A stretch of 64,000 nucleotides of DNA from Acidaminococcus fermentans_A (GTDB lineage: Bacteria; Bacillota; Negativicutes; Acidaminococcales; Acidaminococcaceae): the NCBI RefSeq assembly GCF_052216985.1, contig NZ_JBQOUY010000003.1, positions 98,250 to 162,249 on the forward strand, in the 5' to 3' direction. The notes beneath the pieces were generated by a model. The model worked only from the letters and a program-made list of their open reading frames with translations, was not told where the DNA came from and ran no database searches. Both the position numbers and the translations under genes were made by a program. Positions within the stretch are counted from its first letter, which is position 1. Each line of letters opens with the position of its first letter. Below are positions 47,589 through 55,957 of the stretch, piece after piece.

Positions 47589-49496
47589 TCAAGCCTGTCC
47601 TTCCAGCAGACGGGCCTTCAGTTCTTTGTATTTCCGGGAATAGAAGGGCTTCAGCTGGGCTTCTCGGTGGTCATAGCCATAGGCTCGTTTGGAAATGGTC
47701 AGGATGGGGGGCGCCTGGATCCGCTTGGCTACGGCCAGGCCGCAGAACAGCTTCCACCACCGTTCCAGATCCTCGATGAAGGAACGGGCATCCGGGAAGA
47801 GCTGGTCCACCAGGCCTTTTTCACAGCCCAGATGTTCTTCCAGGGTCCCCTCCACGTACCAGGTCAGGAGTTCCTCCGGAGAAGTCTTGTACCAGCTTTC
47901 TACGAAAGCCTGGAGCAGGTAATCGTGATAGGGGTAGACCAGGGGATCACCGCCTTTGCCCACCGTCTGGGCAGCGGACAGTTCCGCACTGGGCTTGATC
48001 CGGAAGATTTCGTCCGGGATGACTTCTTTTTGGAATACAGCTTCATTTAGATACCGGCCTAGCGCGTAGACTTGGTGTTTCCACAAATCTCCGATGAGAG
48101 CCAGGACCCCGGCGATATCTCCGTAGAAGGTGGCATAGCCTACGGTCATCTCTGCCTTATTGGAGTTGCAGGAGAACCCTCCCCCGAAAAGAGAAGCCAG
48201 GCCGGCCAGCACACGGGCGCCCCGGTCCCGGGCCTGGATGTTCTCCGCGGCAAAAGGGGTGACTTTCAGATGGAATTCCTCGCCGGTGGCGTAATTGTGC
48301 ACCGGAGTACTGCTGAACTGGAGGATGGTCTGATCCACCACTTCCTGGATGGGGAAGATGGCGTAGTGGGTCCCCAGGGCTTCTGCCATCTTCTGGGCCA
48401 GCCCTTTGGTGAGTTCTGAATTGTACTGGCTGGGCATATTCACTAAAAGGACGTTTTCCGGTCCCAGGATATCCACATAGAACGCTGCCGTCACGGCAGA
48501 ATCGATGCCTCCCGAGACGCCGATGGTCATCTTCCGGATCCCCAGCTGTTCCAGGAACAGGGAAGCCCCGTAGCGGAGAGAAGTGTAGATGGCTTGGGCA
48601 TCGGTCAGGGGAGGCTGGAGGCCTCGTTCTCCCTGGAGCCGGCCCGTATCTGGATCCCAGCGGCTCATCAGCAGATCTTCTTGGAAGGCTGGAGAATCAG
48701 TGATCATTTCTCCCTGGGCATCATACATGCAGCTGCAGCCGTCATAGGTGAATACATTCTTGCCGTTGTTCTGGATCCCTACATTGTTGCAGTAGATCAG
48801 GGGGATGCCGCAGGAACGGGACTGGTTCACGAACAGGTCGTGGCGTTTCCGGTTCTTGTGGAAGGTATAGGGGGAACAGGATAAGTTGCAGAGGATCTGG
48901 GCCCCATTCTTCTTTAACAGCTCCGGTACGTCATAATAGTAATTTTCTGTCCAGCCGTCCTCGCACAGGAGGACTCCCAGCTGCAGCTCCCGGCCTCGGA
49001 TGGTCACGGCCACCGGCTTCACCAAGTCTTCGATGGAAACATTCCGGCCCAGTTCCGGCAGCAGTTTGGCGATGCTATGGAAATACCGGCTGTCATCGAA
49101 TTCCCGATAGTCGGGGAGGGAAGTCTTGCTGATGAAGGGATAAGGCAGGCCGCCTCGGAGGAGTTTTCCGTCCTGGGCCACAAAAGCAGCGTTGTATTTC
49201 CGTACTCGCCCGTCTTCGTTGACTTTAGAAGGATCGGTGGCGATATTGCCGAAAATCACGCAGATCCCTTCACTGGCAGCAATGATTTCCTGTCCCCAGG
49301 CTGCACAGTCTTGGAGGAAGGCACTCTGTTCCCACAAGTCGCCTAGCAGATAGCCAGGGACCATCAATTCCGGCAGGAGCAGGATATCCACCCGGGCCTC
49401 CCGGGCTTTGGCGATAGCGGCCAGGGCCCTGCGGGTATTGGCTTCCGGATTTCCTGGTTCCACTTGGATTTGTGCACAAGCAATTTTTACGTCCAT
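47589..49496 (-). CDS. nadE: Glutamine-dependent NAD+ synthetase
   Basis: The 635-residue protein has two domains. The nitrilase-like glutaminase domain (1-280) shows catalytic Glu in LLLPELMVPGY and Cys in GVLLCEDGW. The ATP-pyrophosphatase synthetase domain has GVSGGIDSAVTAAF near 320. It makes NAD from deamido-NAD with ammonia from glutamine. ATG 49496 fits the family's N-terminus (MDVKIACAQIQVEPG), preceded by GGAGCGAG. TATAAT on the minus strand (49539-49544) with TGC before it is the likely extended -10. Confidence 0.95.
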   Translation of the reverse strand: MDVKIACAQIQVEPGNPEANTRRALAAIAKAREARVDILLLPELMVPGYLLGDLWEQSAFLQDCAAWGQEIIAASEGICVIFGNIATDPSKVNEDGRVRKYNAAFVAQDGKLLRGGLPYPFISKTSLPDYREFDDSRYFHSIAKLLPELGRNVSIEDLVKPVAVTIRGRELQLGVLLCEDGWTENYYYDVPELLKKNGAQILCNLSCSPYTFHKNRKRHDLFVNQSRSCGIPLIYCNNVGIQNNGKNVFTYDGCSCMYDAQGEMITDSPAFQEDLLMSRWDPDTGRLQGERGLQPPLTDAQAIYTSLRYGASLFLEQLGIRKMTIGVSGGIDSAVTAAFYVDILGPENVLLVNMPSQYNSELTKGLAQKMAEALGTHYAIFPIQEVVDQTILQFSSTPVHNYATGEEFHLKVTPFAAENIQARDRGARVLAGLASLFGGGFSCNSNKAEMTVGYATFYGDIAGVLALIGDLWKHQVYALGRYLNEAVFQKEVIPDEIFRIKPSAELSAAQTVGKGGDPLVYPYHDYLLQAFVESWYKTSPEELLTWYVEGTLEEHLGCEKGLVDQLFPDARSFIEDLERWWKLFCGLAVAKRIQAPPILTISKRAYGYDHREAQLKPFYSRKYKELKARLLEGQA

Positions 49497-49618
49497 TTGT
49501 TTCTCGCTCCATAAATTGATATAATAAACCAATAACTGCTTTCATTATAGCAAAAGGGGACGGGATAGGAAAGGCGCCTTGAAAAGGACGAACAAAGAAA
49601 ATTCTTCGCCTGTAAATG

Positions 49619-49659
49619 TTGCGTATATACATCGCATATGCTATGATACCATATGCGAT
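49619..49659 (+). promoter_or_regulatory. thrC promoter embedded in a palindrome
   Basis: TTGCGT (49619-49624) and TATGAT (49642-49647) have a 17-bp spacer. The -10 sits in the 9-base centre of a perfect inverted repeat, ATCGCATATG (49631-49640) and CATATGCGAT (49650-49659): an operator that a repressor would use to cover the -10. Confidence 0.65.
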
Positions 49660-49680
49660 AAGCAGAAAGTAGGGGGGACT

Positions 49681-51183
49681 ATGTTATACATTAGCACAAG
49701 AGGGAAAACAGATATGGTGAGCTCCGCTCACGCGATTTCCAATGGACTGGCGGCGGATGGGGGACTCTTCGTCCCGAAAGAATTCCCACCCATCAGTTTG
49801 GCGGAAATTGATGCCATGCGGGAAGCGTCCTATAGTGACCGGGCCTTGACGGTACTGGCCCGCTTCTTGACGGACTACAGTGAAGACGAATTGCGGAACT
49901 GTGTGGAAACGGCGTACAGCAAGGATCGTTTCGGGGATTTCCCAGCCCCCCTGCACCTGCTGAAGGAGAACCTGGATGTGCTGGAACTGTGGCACGGCCC
50001 CACTTGTGCATTTAAAGACATGGCCCTGCAGATCCTGCCCCTGTTCCTGACCAAAGCGGTCCAGAAGACCGGGGAACAAAAGAAACTGGTGATCCTGGTG
50101 GCTACCTCCGGAGATACGGGAAAGGCGGCCATGGCCGGGTTCGCTGATGTGCCGGAAACGGAAGTCATCGTGTTCTATCCCCAGGAAGGCGTCAGCGATA
50201 TCCAGAAGCTCCAGATGGTGACCCAAAAAGGAGCTAACGTCCATGCGGTGGCTGTGCAAGGGAATTTCGACGATGCCCAGACCGGGGTGAAGATCCTCTT
50301 TGGCAGCCAGCCTCTGGAGGAAGAGCTCCAGGAACATGGCTGTGCCTTTTCGTCTGCCAACTCCATCAACTGGGGACGGCTGGTCCCTCAGATCGTATAC
50401 TATTTCAGCGCCTATGCCGATGCAGTGAACAGCGGACGGATCGAAAACGGGGCTCCGGTGAACTTCGCCGTGCCTACGGGGAATTTCGGAGACATCCTGG
50501 CCGGCTTCTATGCCAAACTGATGGGCCTGCCGGTGAACAAGTTCATCTGTGCCTCCAACAGCAATAATGTACTGACGGACTTCATCAATACGGGGATCTA
50601 CAACCGGAAGCGCCCCTTCCACAAGACCATTTCTCCTTCTATGGATATCCTGGTCTCCAGCAATCTGGAACGGCTGCTGTTCGAGGAAACCGGCCACGAT
50701 GCAGCACAGGTGGCGGAGTGGATGAAGGAATTGAACGAAAAGGGCGAATACAAGATCGGCACCGAGCTCCAGAACCAGATCCTGAAGGATTTCTTCGGGA
50801 CATGGGTGGACGAAGTGGAAACCAAAGAGACCATCGGGGATGTATACAACAATTATGGGTATGTGATGGATCCCCATACGGCTGTGGCCTACAAAGCGAT
50901 GGAAAAATACCGTCTGATGACGGGGGACGAAACCTACAGCATCGTCCTGAGTACTGCCAGCCCCTTCAAGTTCAATGATGTGGTCCTGGCGTCCCTGGAT
51001 CCGGATACCTATGAAGGGAAAGGACTAGATCCCTTCGTGGCCATGGAAGATCTGAGCAAACTGGCGAAGATGCCCATCCCGGCCAGCATGCAGGAACTGC
51101 CCAAACTCCAGAGACGGGAAAGCGATGTGGTGGAAAAGGGCCAGCTGGAAGCAGAAGTGAAGAAGCTTTTGGGCTTGGAGTAA
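49681..51183 (+). CDS. thrC: Threonine synthase
   Basis: This PLP enzyme converts O-phosphohomoserine to threonine. The 500 residues are of the longer class: MLYISTRGKTDMVSSAHAISNGLAADGGLFVP, PLP lysine in GPTCAFKDMALQ near 112, VATSGDTGKAAMAGF near 140 and AVPTGNFGDILAG near 263. GGGGGG lies before the ATG; a longer frame upstream would cover the promoter. It is monocistronic with a palindromic operator candidate, and no other thr genes are near. Confidence 0.95.
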   Translation: MLYISTRGKTDMVSSAHAISNGLAADGGLFVPKEFPPISLAEIDAMREASYSDRALTVLARFLTDYSEDELRNCVETAYSKDRFGDFPAPLHLLKENLDVLELWHGPTCAFKDMALQILPLFLTKAVQKTGEQKKLVILVATSGDTGKAAMAGFADVPETEVIVFYPQEGVSDIQKLQMVTQKGANVHAVAVQGNFDDAQTGVKILFGSQPLEEELQEHGCAFSSANSINWGRLVPQIVYYFSAYADAVNSGRIENGAPVNFAVPTGNFGDILAGFYAKLMGLPVNKFICASNSNNVLTDFINTGIYNRKRPFHKTISPSMDILVSSNLERLLFEETGHDAAQVAEWMKELNEKGEYKIGTELQNQILKDFFGTWVDEVETKETIGDVYNNYGYVMDPHTAVAYKAMEKYRLMTGDETYSIVLSTASPFKFNDVVLASLDPDTYEGKGLDPFVAMEDLSKLAKMPIPASMQELPKLQRRESDVVEKGQLEAEVKKLLGLE

Positions 51184-51192
51184 AGAGTTGAC

Positions 51193-51230
51193 AGGGGGTG
51201 TTGCACGCAATGTGCAACACCCCCTTGTTA
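51193..51230 (+). terminator. thrC terminator
   Basis: GGGGGTGTTGCAC pairs perfectly with GTGCAACACCCCC around GCAAT; the T tract is short. Confidence 0.8.
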
Positions 51231-51386
51231 TACCTCTTATAAGGAAGTAACTATAAAAAGTGTAACTTTTGTTTCAATTATCTCTAAAAATATACAGTTC
51301 CCGGCTTATTTTTTTTGACAAAGTATGGTATGATAGAGAACATATAGATTGATCGATTTTTTATATGATTCAAAGGGGAGCAAGAA

Positions 51387-52901
51387 ATGGAAGTCACTGT
51401 TATTACAAACATCAGACGGAAAGTGCTGACCATGCTGTCGAAAATGGCTTACGACGGGAACCTGCCGGACCATGTCTATGACATCCTGCAGATCGTCAAT
51501 GAGAACACTCCCAGGACCCGCTGCTGTGTCCACAAGGAACGGGCAGTCCTGAAGGAGCGGATCTGTGTGGCCCTGGGTGTAGATACAGATATGAACATCA
51601 TCGAAGCGGCCAACAAAGCCATTTCTGAACCGGTGGACCGGACCCAGCACGTAATCGCTGTGCTGCCGGAAGGCTGCTCTGCCTGCCCGGTGAACAAATA
51701 CATGATTACCGACGTGTGCCGTCGCTGCCTGACCCATCGGTGCATGAACGGCTGTCCGAAGAAGGCCATTTCCGTCTACCAGGGCCGTGCCCACATCGAT
51801 TACGATATGTGCATCGAATGCGGCAACTGCAAGCGGGCCTGCCCCTACGGCGCAGTGGTGGAAATCGCCCGCCCTTGCGAAAATGCCTGCAAGGTCCACG
51901 CCCTCCATACTGGTACCAACAAAAAGGCAGAAATCGACAAGAACATCTGCGTAGAATGCGGTGCCTGCAGGGGTGCCTGCCCCTTCGGCGCCATCGAAGA
52001 ACGCAGCCATATCGTCCAATTGATCCAGGCCATCAAGAGCGGAAAAGAAGTGGTGGCCCTCTTGGCTCCTTCCTTTGTGGGCCAGTTCGGACTGAAGGTC
52101 CATCCGGGCCAGATCGTCAAAGCCTGCCAGGAACTAGGGTTCGCTTCTGTGAAGGAAGTGGCCCTGGGTGCTGATATGACCACCATCTCCGAAGCGGAAG
52201 AATTCCTGGAAAAGGTGCCCACCGGTAAACAGAAAGTGATGACCAGCTCTTGCTGCCCGGCTTTCGTGGCTACGGTGAAACGCCATGCGCCGGAATTGGC
52301 TGACTGTATCTCCGATGCGGTGTCTCCCATGGTGGCCCGGAGCAAACTAGAGAAATATAAGCATCCCGGTGCCCTCACCTGCTTCATCGGTCCCTGCATC
52401 GCCAAGAAGGTGGAAGCCCGGGAACATCCGGATGAAATCGATTTCGTACTGACTTTCGAAGAACTGAAGTGCATGATGGACAGCCGGGACATCGATCCGG
52501 CCAAATGCGAGGAAGCCCCTTTCCATGCGGCCTCTTCCGCCGATGGCTGCAGCTTCCCCCAGGCGGCCGGGGTCAGCAATGCCGTCAAGGATTACGTCCG
52601 GGACAACCATCCGGAAGTGGATGTGGATGCTCTGAAGACCCTGTACTGCAACGGGCTGGATGAATGTCTCCAGGCTTTGAAAGATGTGGAAGCCGGAAAA
52701 CTGGATATCCAGTATCTGGAAGGGATGGCCTGCCAGAAGGGCTGCCTCAACGGGCCAGGGGCTCTGACGGAACCGGGCCTCACCCGGGTGCTGCTGAAAC
52801 GCTTTGCAGATACCACCCAGGCAGACAGCGCCGGCAAGATCGAACAGGCTATGGACGGCGTGAAGAACGTAGATATGGAACGGGTATATTTGCGCAAATA
52901 A
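51387..52901 (+). CDS. Monomeric [FeFe] hydrogenase, group B type
   Basis: The 504-residue protein has N-terminal cysteines, then two ferredoxin clusters (Cys142, 145, 148, 152 and Cys188, 191, 194, 198) and the H-cluster domain with the three motifs: SSCCPAF (Cys289-290), GPCIAKKVEA (Cys337) and EGMACQKGC (Cys449, Cys453). CCPAF in place of CCPGW and GPC in place of MPC fit group B enzymes, whose physiological role is not settled. No hydEFG maturase or partner subunit is in the window. AAAGGGGAGC precedes the ATG. TTGACA at 51315-51320 and TATGAT at 51329-51334 are badly spaced, so the promoter is uncertain. Confidence 0.9.
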   Translation: MEVTVITNIRRKVLTMLSKMAYDGNLPDHVYDILQIVNENTPRTRCCVHKERAVLKERICVALGVDTDMNIIEAANKAISEPVDRTQHVIAVLPEGCSACPVNKYMITDVCRRCLTHRCMNGCPKKAISVYQGRAHIDYDMCIECGNCKRACPYGAVVEIARPCENACKVHALHTGTNKKAEIDKNICVECGACRGACPFGAIEERSHIVQLIQAIKSGKEVVALLAPSFVGQFGLKVHPGQIVKACQELGFASVKEVALGADMTTISEAEEFLEKVPTGKQKVMTSSCCPAFVATVKRHAPELADCISDAVSPMVARSKLEKYKHPGALTCFIGPCIAKKVEAREHPDEIDFVLTFEELKCMMDSRDIDPAKCEEAPFHAASSADGCSFPQAAGVSNAVKDYVRDNHPEVDVDALKTLYCNGLDECLQALKDVEAGKLDIQYLEGMACQKGCLNGPGALTEPGLTRVLLKRFADTTQADSAGKIEQAMDGVKNVDMERVYLRK

Positions 52902-52918
52902 ACAGAGTGTGATAAAAT

Positions 52919-52966
52919 AGCCGGGTATGAGTACGTTGAAACGAGGGCTCCATACCCGGCGTTTTC
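52919..52966 (+). terminator. Terminator between the hydrogenase gene and yebC
   Basis: GCCGGGTATG pairs with CATACCCGGC across a loop of about 22 bases, followed by GTTTTC. Confidence 0.7.
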
Positions 52967-52990
52967 GAATTTATGTAGGAGGAATCAAGA

Positions 52991-53722
52991 ATGTCAGGAC
53001 ATTCCAAGTGGGCGAATATCAAATTCAAAAAAGGCAAGGCTGATGCACTCCGTGGGAAGATCACCACGAAGATCGGCCGTGAAATCACGATTGCGGTACG
53101 CATGGGCGGTCCTGATCCTACTGGCAATATGAGACTGAAGCTGGCTCTGTCCAAAGCCAAGGCCAACAACATTCCCAAGGATAATATCAAACGGGCCATC
53201 GCCAAAGGCCAGGGTGCCACCGAAGGGTCCAACTACGAACAGATCACCTACGAAGGCTATGGCCCGGCTGGGGTGGCCATCATGGTCAGCGCCCTGACGG
53301 ACAACCGGAACCGGACGGCAGCCGATGTGCGCCATGTATTCTCCAAAGGCGGGAATATGGGAGAATCCGGCTGTGTGGGCTGGATGTTCAAGAATAAAGG
53401 GGTCTTCACGGTAGAAAAGGAAGGGGCGCCTTCTGAAGACGAAGTGATGGAAGTGGCACTGGATGCTGGTGCAGAAGATATGGAGACCACTGACGATGCC
53501 TATGTGATCACCACGGCTCCGGAAGATTACGATGCAGTGGAAAAGGCTTTGGCCGACCACAACATCGAAGTGGCCATGAGCGAGCTGTCCCTGATCCCGG
53601 ATAACACCGTTGCCGTCGCAGGGGAAGAGGCAGAGAAGGTCCAGAACATGATCGACGCGTTCAATGATCTGGACGATGTGCAGGACGTTTATACGAACGC
53701 TGACCTGCCTGATGAAGAATAA
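52991..53722 (+). CDS. yebC: YebC/PmpR family protein (TACO1-like)
   Basis: The 243-residue protein begins MSGHSKWANIKFKKGKAD and holds NNIPKDNIKRAIAKG and the ADVRHVFSKGGNMGESGCVGWMF block. Once called transcriptional regulators, YebC proteins are now linked to translation of difficult (proline-rich) sequences. GTAGGAGGAA precedes the ATG. It lies just before ruvC as in many bacteria. Confidence 0.95.
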   Translation: MSGHSKWANIKFKKGKADALRGKITTKIGREITIAVRMGGPDPTGNMRLKLALSKAKANNIPKDNIKRAIAKGQGATEGSNYEQITYEGYGPAGVAIMVSALTDNRNRTAADVRHVFSKGGNMGESGCVGWMFKNKGVFTVEKEGAPSEDEVMEVALDAGAEDMETTDDAYVITTAPEDYDAVEKALADHNIEVAMSELSLIPDNTVAVAGEEAEKVQNMIDAFNDLDDVQDVYTNADLPDEE

Positions 53723-53766
53723 GGGGAACTGCTGTCTGCACTGAACAGCCATCCCAGGAGTACATA

Positions 53767-53811
53767 TGGCCGGCCAGCTGGGGAATCCTTCCCTGGAGGC
53801 CGGCTTTTTCA
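53767..53811 (+). terminator. yebC terminator
   Basis: GGCCGGCC pairs with the complementary GGCCGGC near 53800 across a loop, then TTTTT. The ruvC ribosome site follows at once. Confidence 0.75.
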
Positions 53812-53831
53812 CCATAAGGAGGGAATTGCAC

Positions 53832-54329
53832 ATGCTGGCATTGGGTATCGACCCGGGTACGGCGATCTGCGGCTACGGGCTGGTGCGGCTGGAACGGAGC
53901 CGGCTGATCCCCGTCCATTATGGAGCCGTCTTTACGGATAAGGATATGCTGCCGGAGAGGCGGCTGAATAAGATCTATGAAGAGCTGACGGAACTGATCC
54001 AGCGTTTCCAGCCGGACTTCATGTCCGTGGAAAAGCTCTTCTTCAACCGGAATGTGACCACGGCCATCGCCGTAGGAGAGGCCCGGGGGGTCATCCTGCT
54101 GACAGCGGCCCAGGCCGGCATCCCGGTCTATGGATATACGCCCATCCAGGTGAAGCAGGCCATCACCGGGACCGGGCGAGCCAATAAGGAACAGGTGACC
54201 TATATGGTGCAGAAACTGCTCCATATCCAGGAAAAGCCCAAACCGGACGATGTGGCCGACGCCCTGGCCATCGGCATCACAGGGCTCAATTTCATCCGGG
54301 AACAGGAACTGCGGGAGAGGATGCGATGA
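53832..54329 (+). CDS. ruvC: Holliday junction resolvase RuvC
   Basis: The 165-residue endonuclease has the catalytic acids in GIDPGTAICGYG (Asp7), SVEKLFFNRN (Glu near 67) and DDVADALAIG (near 140). It cuts Holliday junctions made during recombination, guided by RuvAB. AAGGAGGGA lies before the ATG at 53832; the longer frame would pass through the yebC terminator. ruvA overlaps its stop by four bases. Confidence 0.96.
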   Translation: MLALGIDPGTAICGYGLVRLERSRLIPVHYGAVFTDKDMLPERRLNKIYEELTELIQRFQPDFMSVEKLFFNRNVTTAIAVGEARGVILLTAAQAGIPVYGYTPIQVKQAITGTGRANKEQVTYMVQKLLHIQEKPKPDDVADALAIGITGLNFIREQELRERMR

Positions 54330-54940
54330 TTGGATTCATTACAGGACGAGTGGACCATATCGGGACGAATTTCTGCCTAGTGGACACCCAAGGCGTGGGC
54401 TACCGGATCTTTCTGAACACCGGGGACCTTTCCCGGATCCAGGTGGATCAGAAAGTGAAGATCTATACCTATCTGTCCGTACGGGAGGATGCCCTCCAGC
54501 TGTTCGGCTTCCTGTCCTACGATGCCTATTCTCTGTTCACCCAGCTGATCACCGTCAGCGGCATCGGGCCCAAGGTGGCCCAGGGGATCCTGTCCGCGGC
54601 CAAGGTGGACGCCTTTTATCTGGCAGTGAAGAATCGGGATCTGAAATTCCTCACCAAGCTGCCCGGGATCGGGAAAAAGACAGCTGAACGGCTGCTGCTG
54701 GAACTGAAAGATATGACGGGTCCGGAAGGAATGGAAGAGGATGGGACTGCAGGCGGCTATGAGGGCGATGTGCCGGACGACGACACCACGCCCCTGGGGG
54801 CGGTGGCTGAAGGGCTCAGCTACCTGGGTTATACCCAGGGGGAAATCGCCCAAGTGCTGAAGAAACTGAAAGTGACCGCTGACAGCCAGGCAGAAGACCT
54901 CTTGAAAGAAGCACTGCGCCTGATGGCCAGGAGGAGTTAA
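54326..54940 (+). CDS. ruvA: Holliday junction branch migration protein RuvA
   Basis: The 204-residue junction-binding protein has the OB fold at the N-terminus (MIGFITGRVDHIG), two helix-hairpin-helix motifs (VSGIGPKVAQGILS and LPGIGKKTAERLLLEL) and the flexible linker leading to the RuvB-binding domain III (EGLSYLGYTQGEIAQVLKKL). It starts within the ruvC stop (ATGA) and is followed directly by ruvB. Confidence 0.96.
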   Translation: MIGFITGRVDHIGTNFCLVDTQGVGYRIFLNTGDLSRIQVDQKVKIYTYLSVREDALQLFGFLSYDAYSLFTQLITVSGIGPKVAQGILSAAKVDAFYLAVKNRDLKFLTKLPGIGKKTAERLLLELKDMTGPEGMEEDGTAGGYEGDVPDDDTTPLGAVAEGLSYLGYTQGEIAQVLKKLKVTADSQAEDLLKEALRLMARRS

Positions 54941-55957
54941 ATGGAAGATACCAATCGTGTGATCGCCGGGCACGAGCAGGAACAGGACGGCTGGCAGTAC
55001 AGCCTGCGTCCCCGGCGGCTGGCGGAATACATAGGCCAGTCCAAAGTGAAACGGAACATGGAGATTTTCATCCAGGCCGCCTTGAAACGGAAGGAAGCCC
55101 TGGACCATGTGCTGCTCTACGGGCCCCCGGGCCTGGGGAAGACCACCCTGGCCAACATCATCGCCAACGAATTGAATGTGAACATCCGGATCACCAGCGG
55201 GCCGGCGCTGGAACGGCAGGGAGATCTGGCGGCCATCCTCACCAACCTGAGCGACAGCGATGTGTTGTTCATCGATGAAATCCATCGGCTGCCCAAGACC
55301 GTAGAAGAAATCCTCTATTCGGCCATGGAGGACTACGCCCTGGACATCATCATCGGGAAGGGGCCGGCGGCCCGGAGCGTCCGTCTGGATCTGCCCCGGT
55401 TCACCCTTGTGGGGGCTACGACTCGGATGGGTGCTATCGCAGCTCCGCTCCGGGACCGGTTCGGGGTGATCTGCCACCTGGAATTCTATACCCCGGAAGA
55501 GCTCCAGATCATCGTGGAGCGGGCGGCGGAGATCCTGGGGGTCTCTATCGAATCCGACGGAGCCTATGAGATCGGCCGCCGGAGCCGGGGAACGCCCCGG
55601 GTGGCCAACCGGCTGCTGAAACGGGTCCGGGATTTTGCTGAAGTGGCCGGCCACCAGGTGATTACCCGAGATGTATGCCGGGATGCCATGGAACGGCTGG
55701 AAATCGATGACCTGGGCCTGGACCAGAACGATCGGCGGCTGCTGAAGAAGCTGGTAAAGGACTTCGGGGGACGGCCGGTGGGGGTGGATACCCTGGCGGC
55801 TTCCCTCAACGAAGAGACCGAGACTCTGGAAGATGTCTATGAACCCTACCTGATGCAGCTGGGCATGCTCCAGCGGACTCCCAAGGGACGGCAGGCCACC
55901 TTGGCCGCCTACCAGTATCTGGGGGTGCCCTATCCCACGGAGGACGGATCCCGATGA
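54941..55957 (+). CDS. ruvB: Holliday junction DNA helicase RuvB
   Basis: The 338-residue AAA+ motor has LRPRRLAEYIGQ at the start, Walker A YGPPGLGKTTLA near 67, Walker B LFIDEIHRL near 115, sensor 1 VGATTRMG near 160 and a winged-helix C-terminus with GGRPVGVDTLAASL. It drives branch migration with RuvA. It begins immediately after the ruvA stop. The spoIID-like gene overlaps its end by four bases. Confidence 0.97.
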   Translation: MEDTNRVIAGHEQEQDGWQYSLRPRRLAEYIGQSKVKRNMEIFIQAALKRKEALDHVLLYGPPGLGKTTLANIIANELNVNIRITSGPALERQGDLAAILTNLSDSDVLFIDEIHRLPKTVEEILYSAMEDYALDIIIGKGPAARSVRLDLPRFTLVGATTRMGAIAAPLRDRFGVICHLEFYTPEELQIIVERAAEILGVSIESDGAYEIGRRSRGTPRVANRLLKRVRDFAEVAGHQVITRDVCRDAMERLEIDDLGLDQNDRRLLKKLVKDFGGRPVGVDTLAASLNEETETLEDVYEPYLMQLGMLQRTPKGRQATLAAYQYLGVPYPTEDGSR

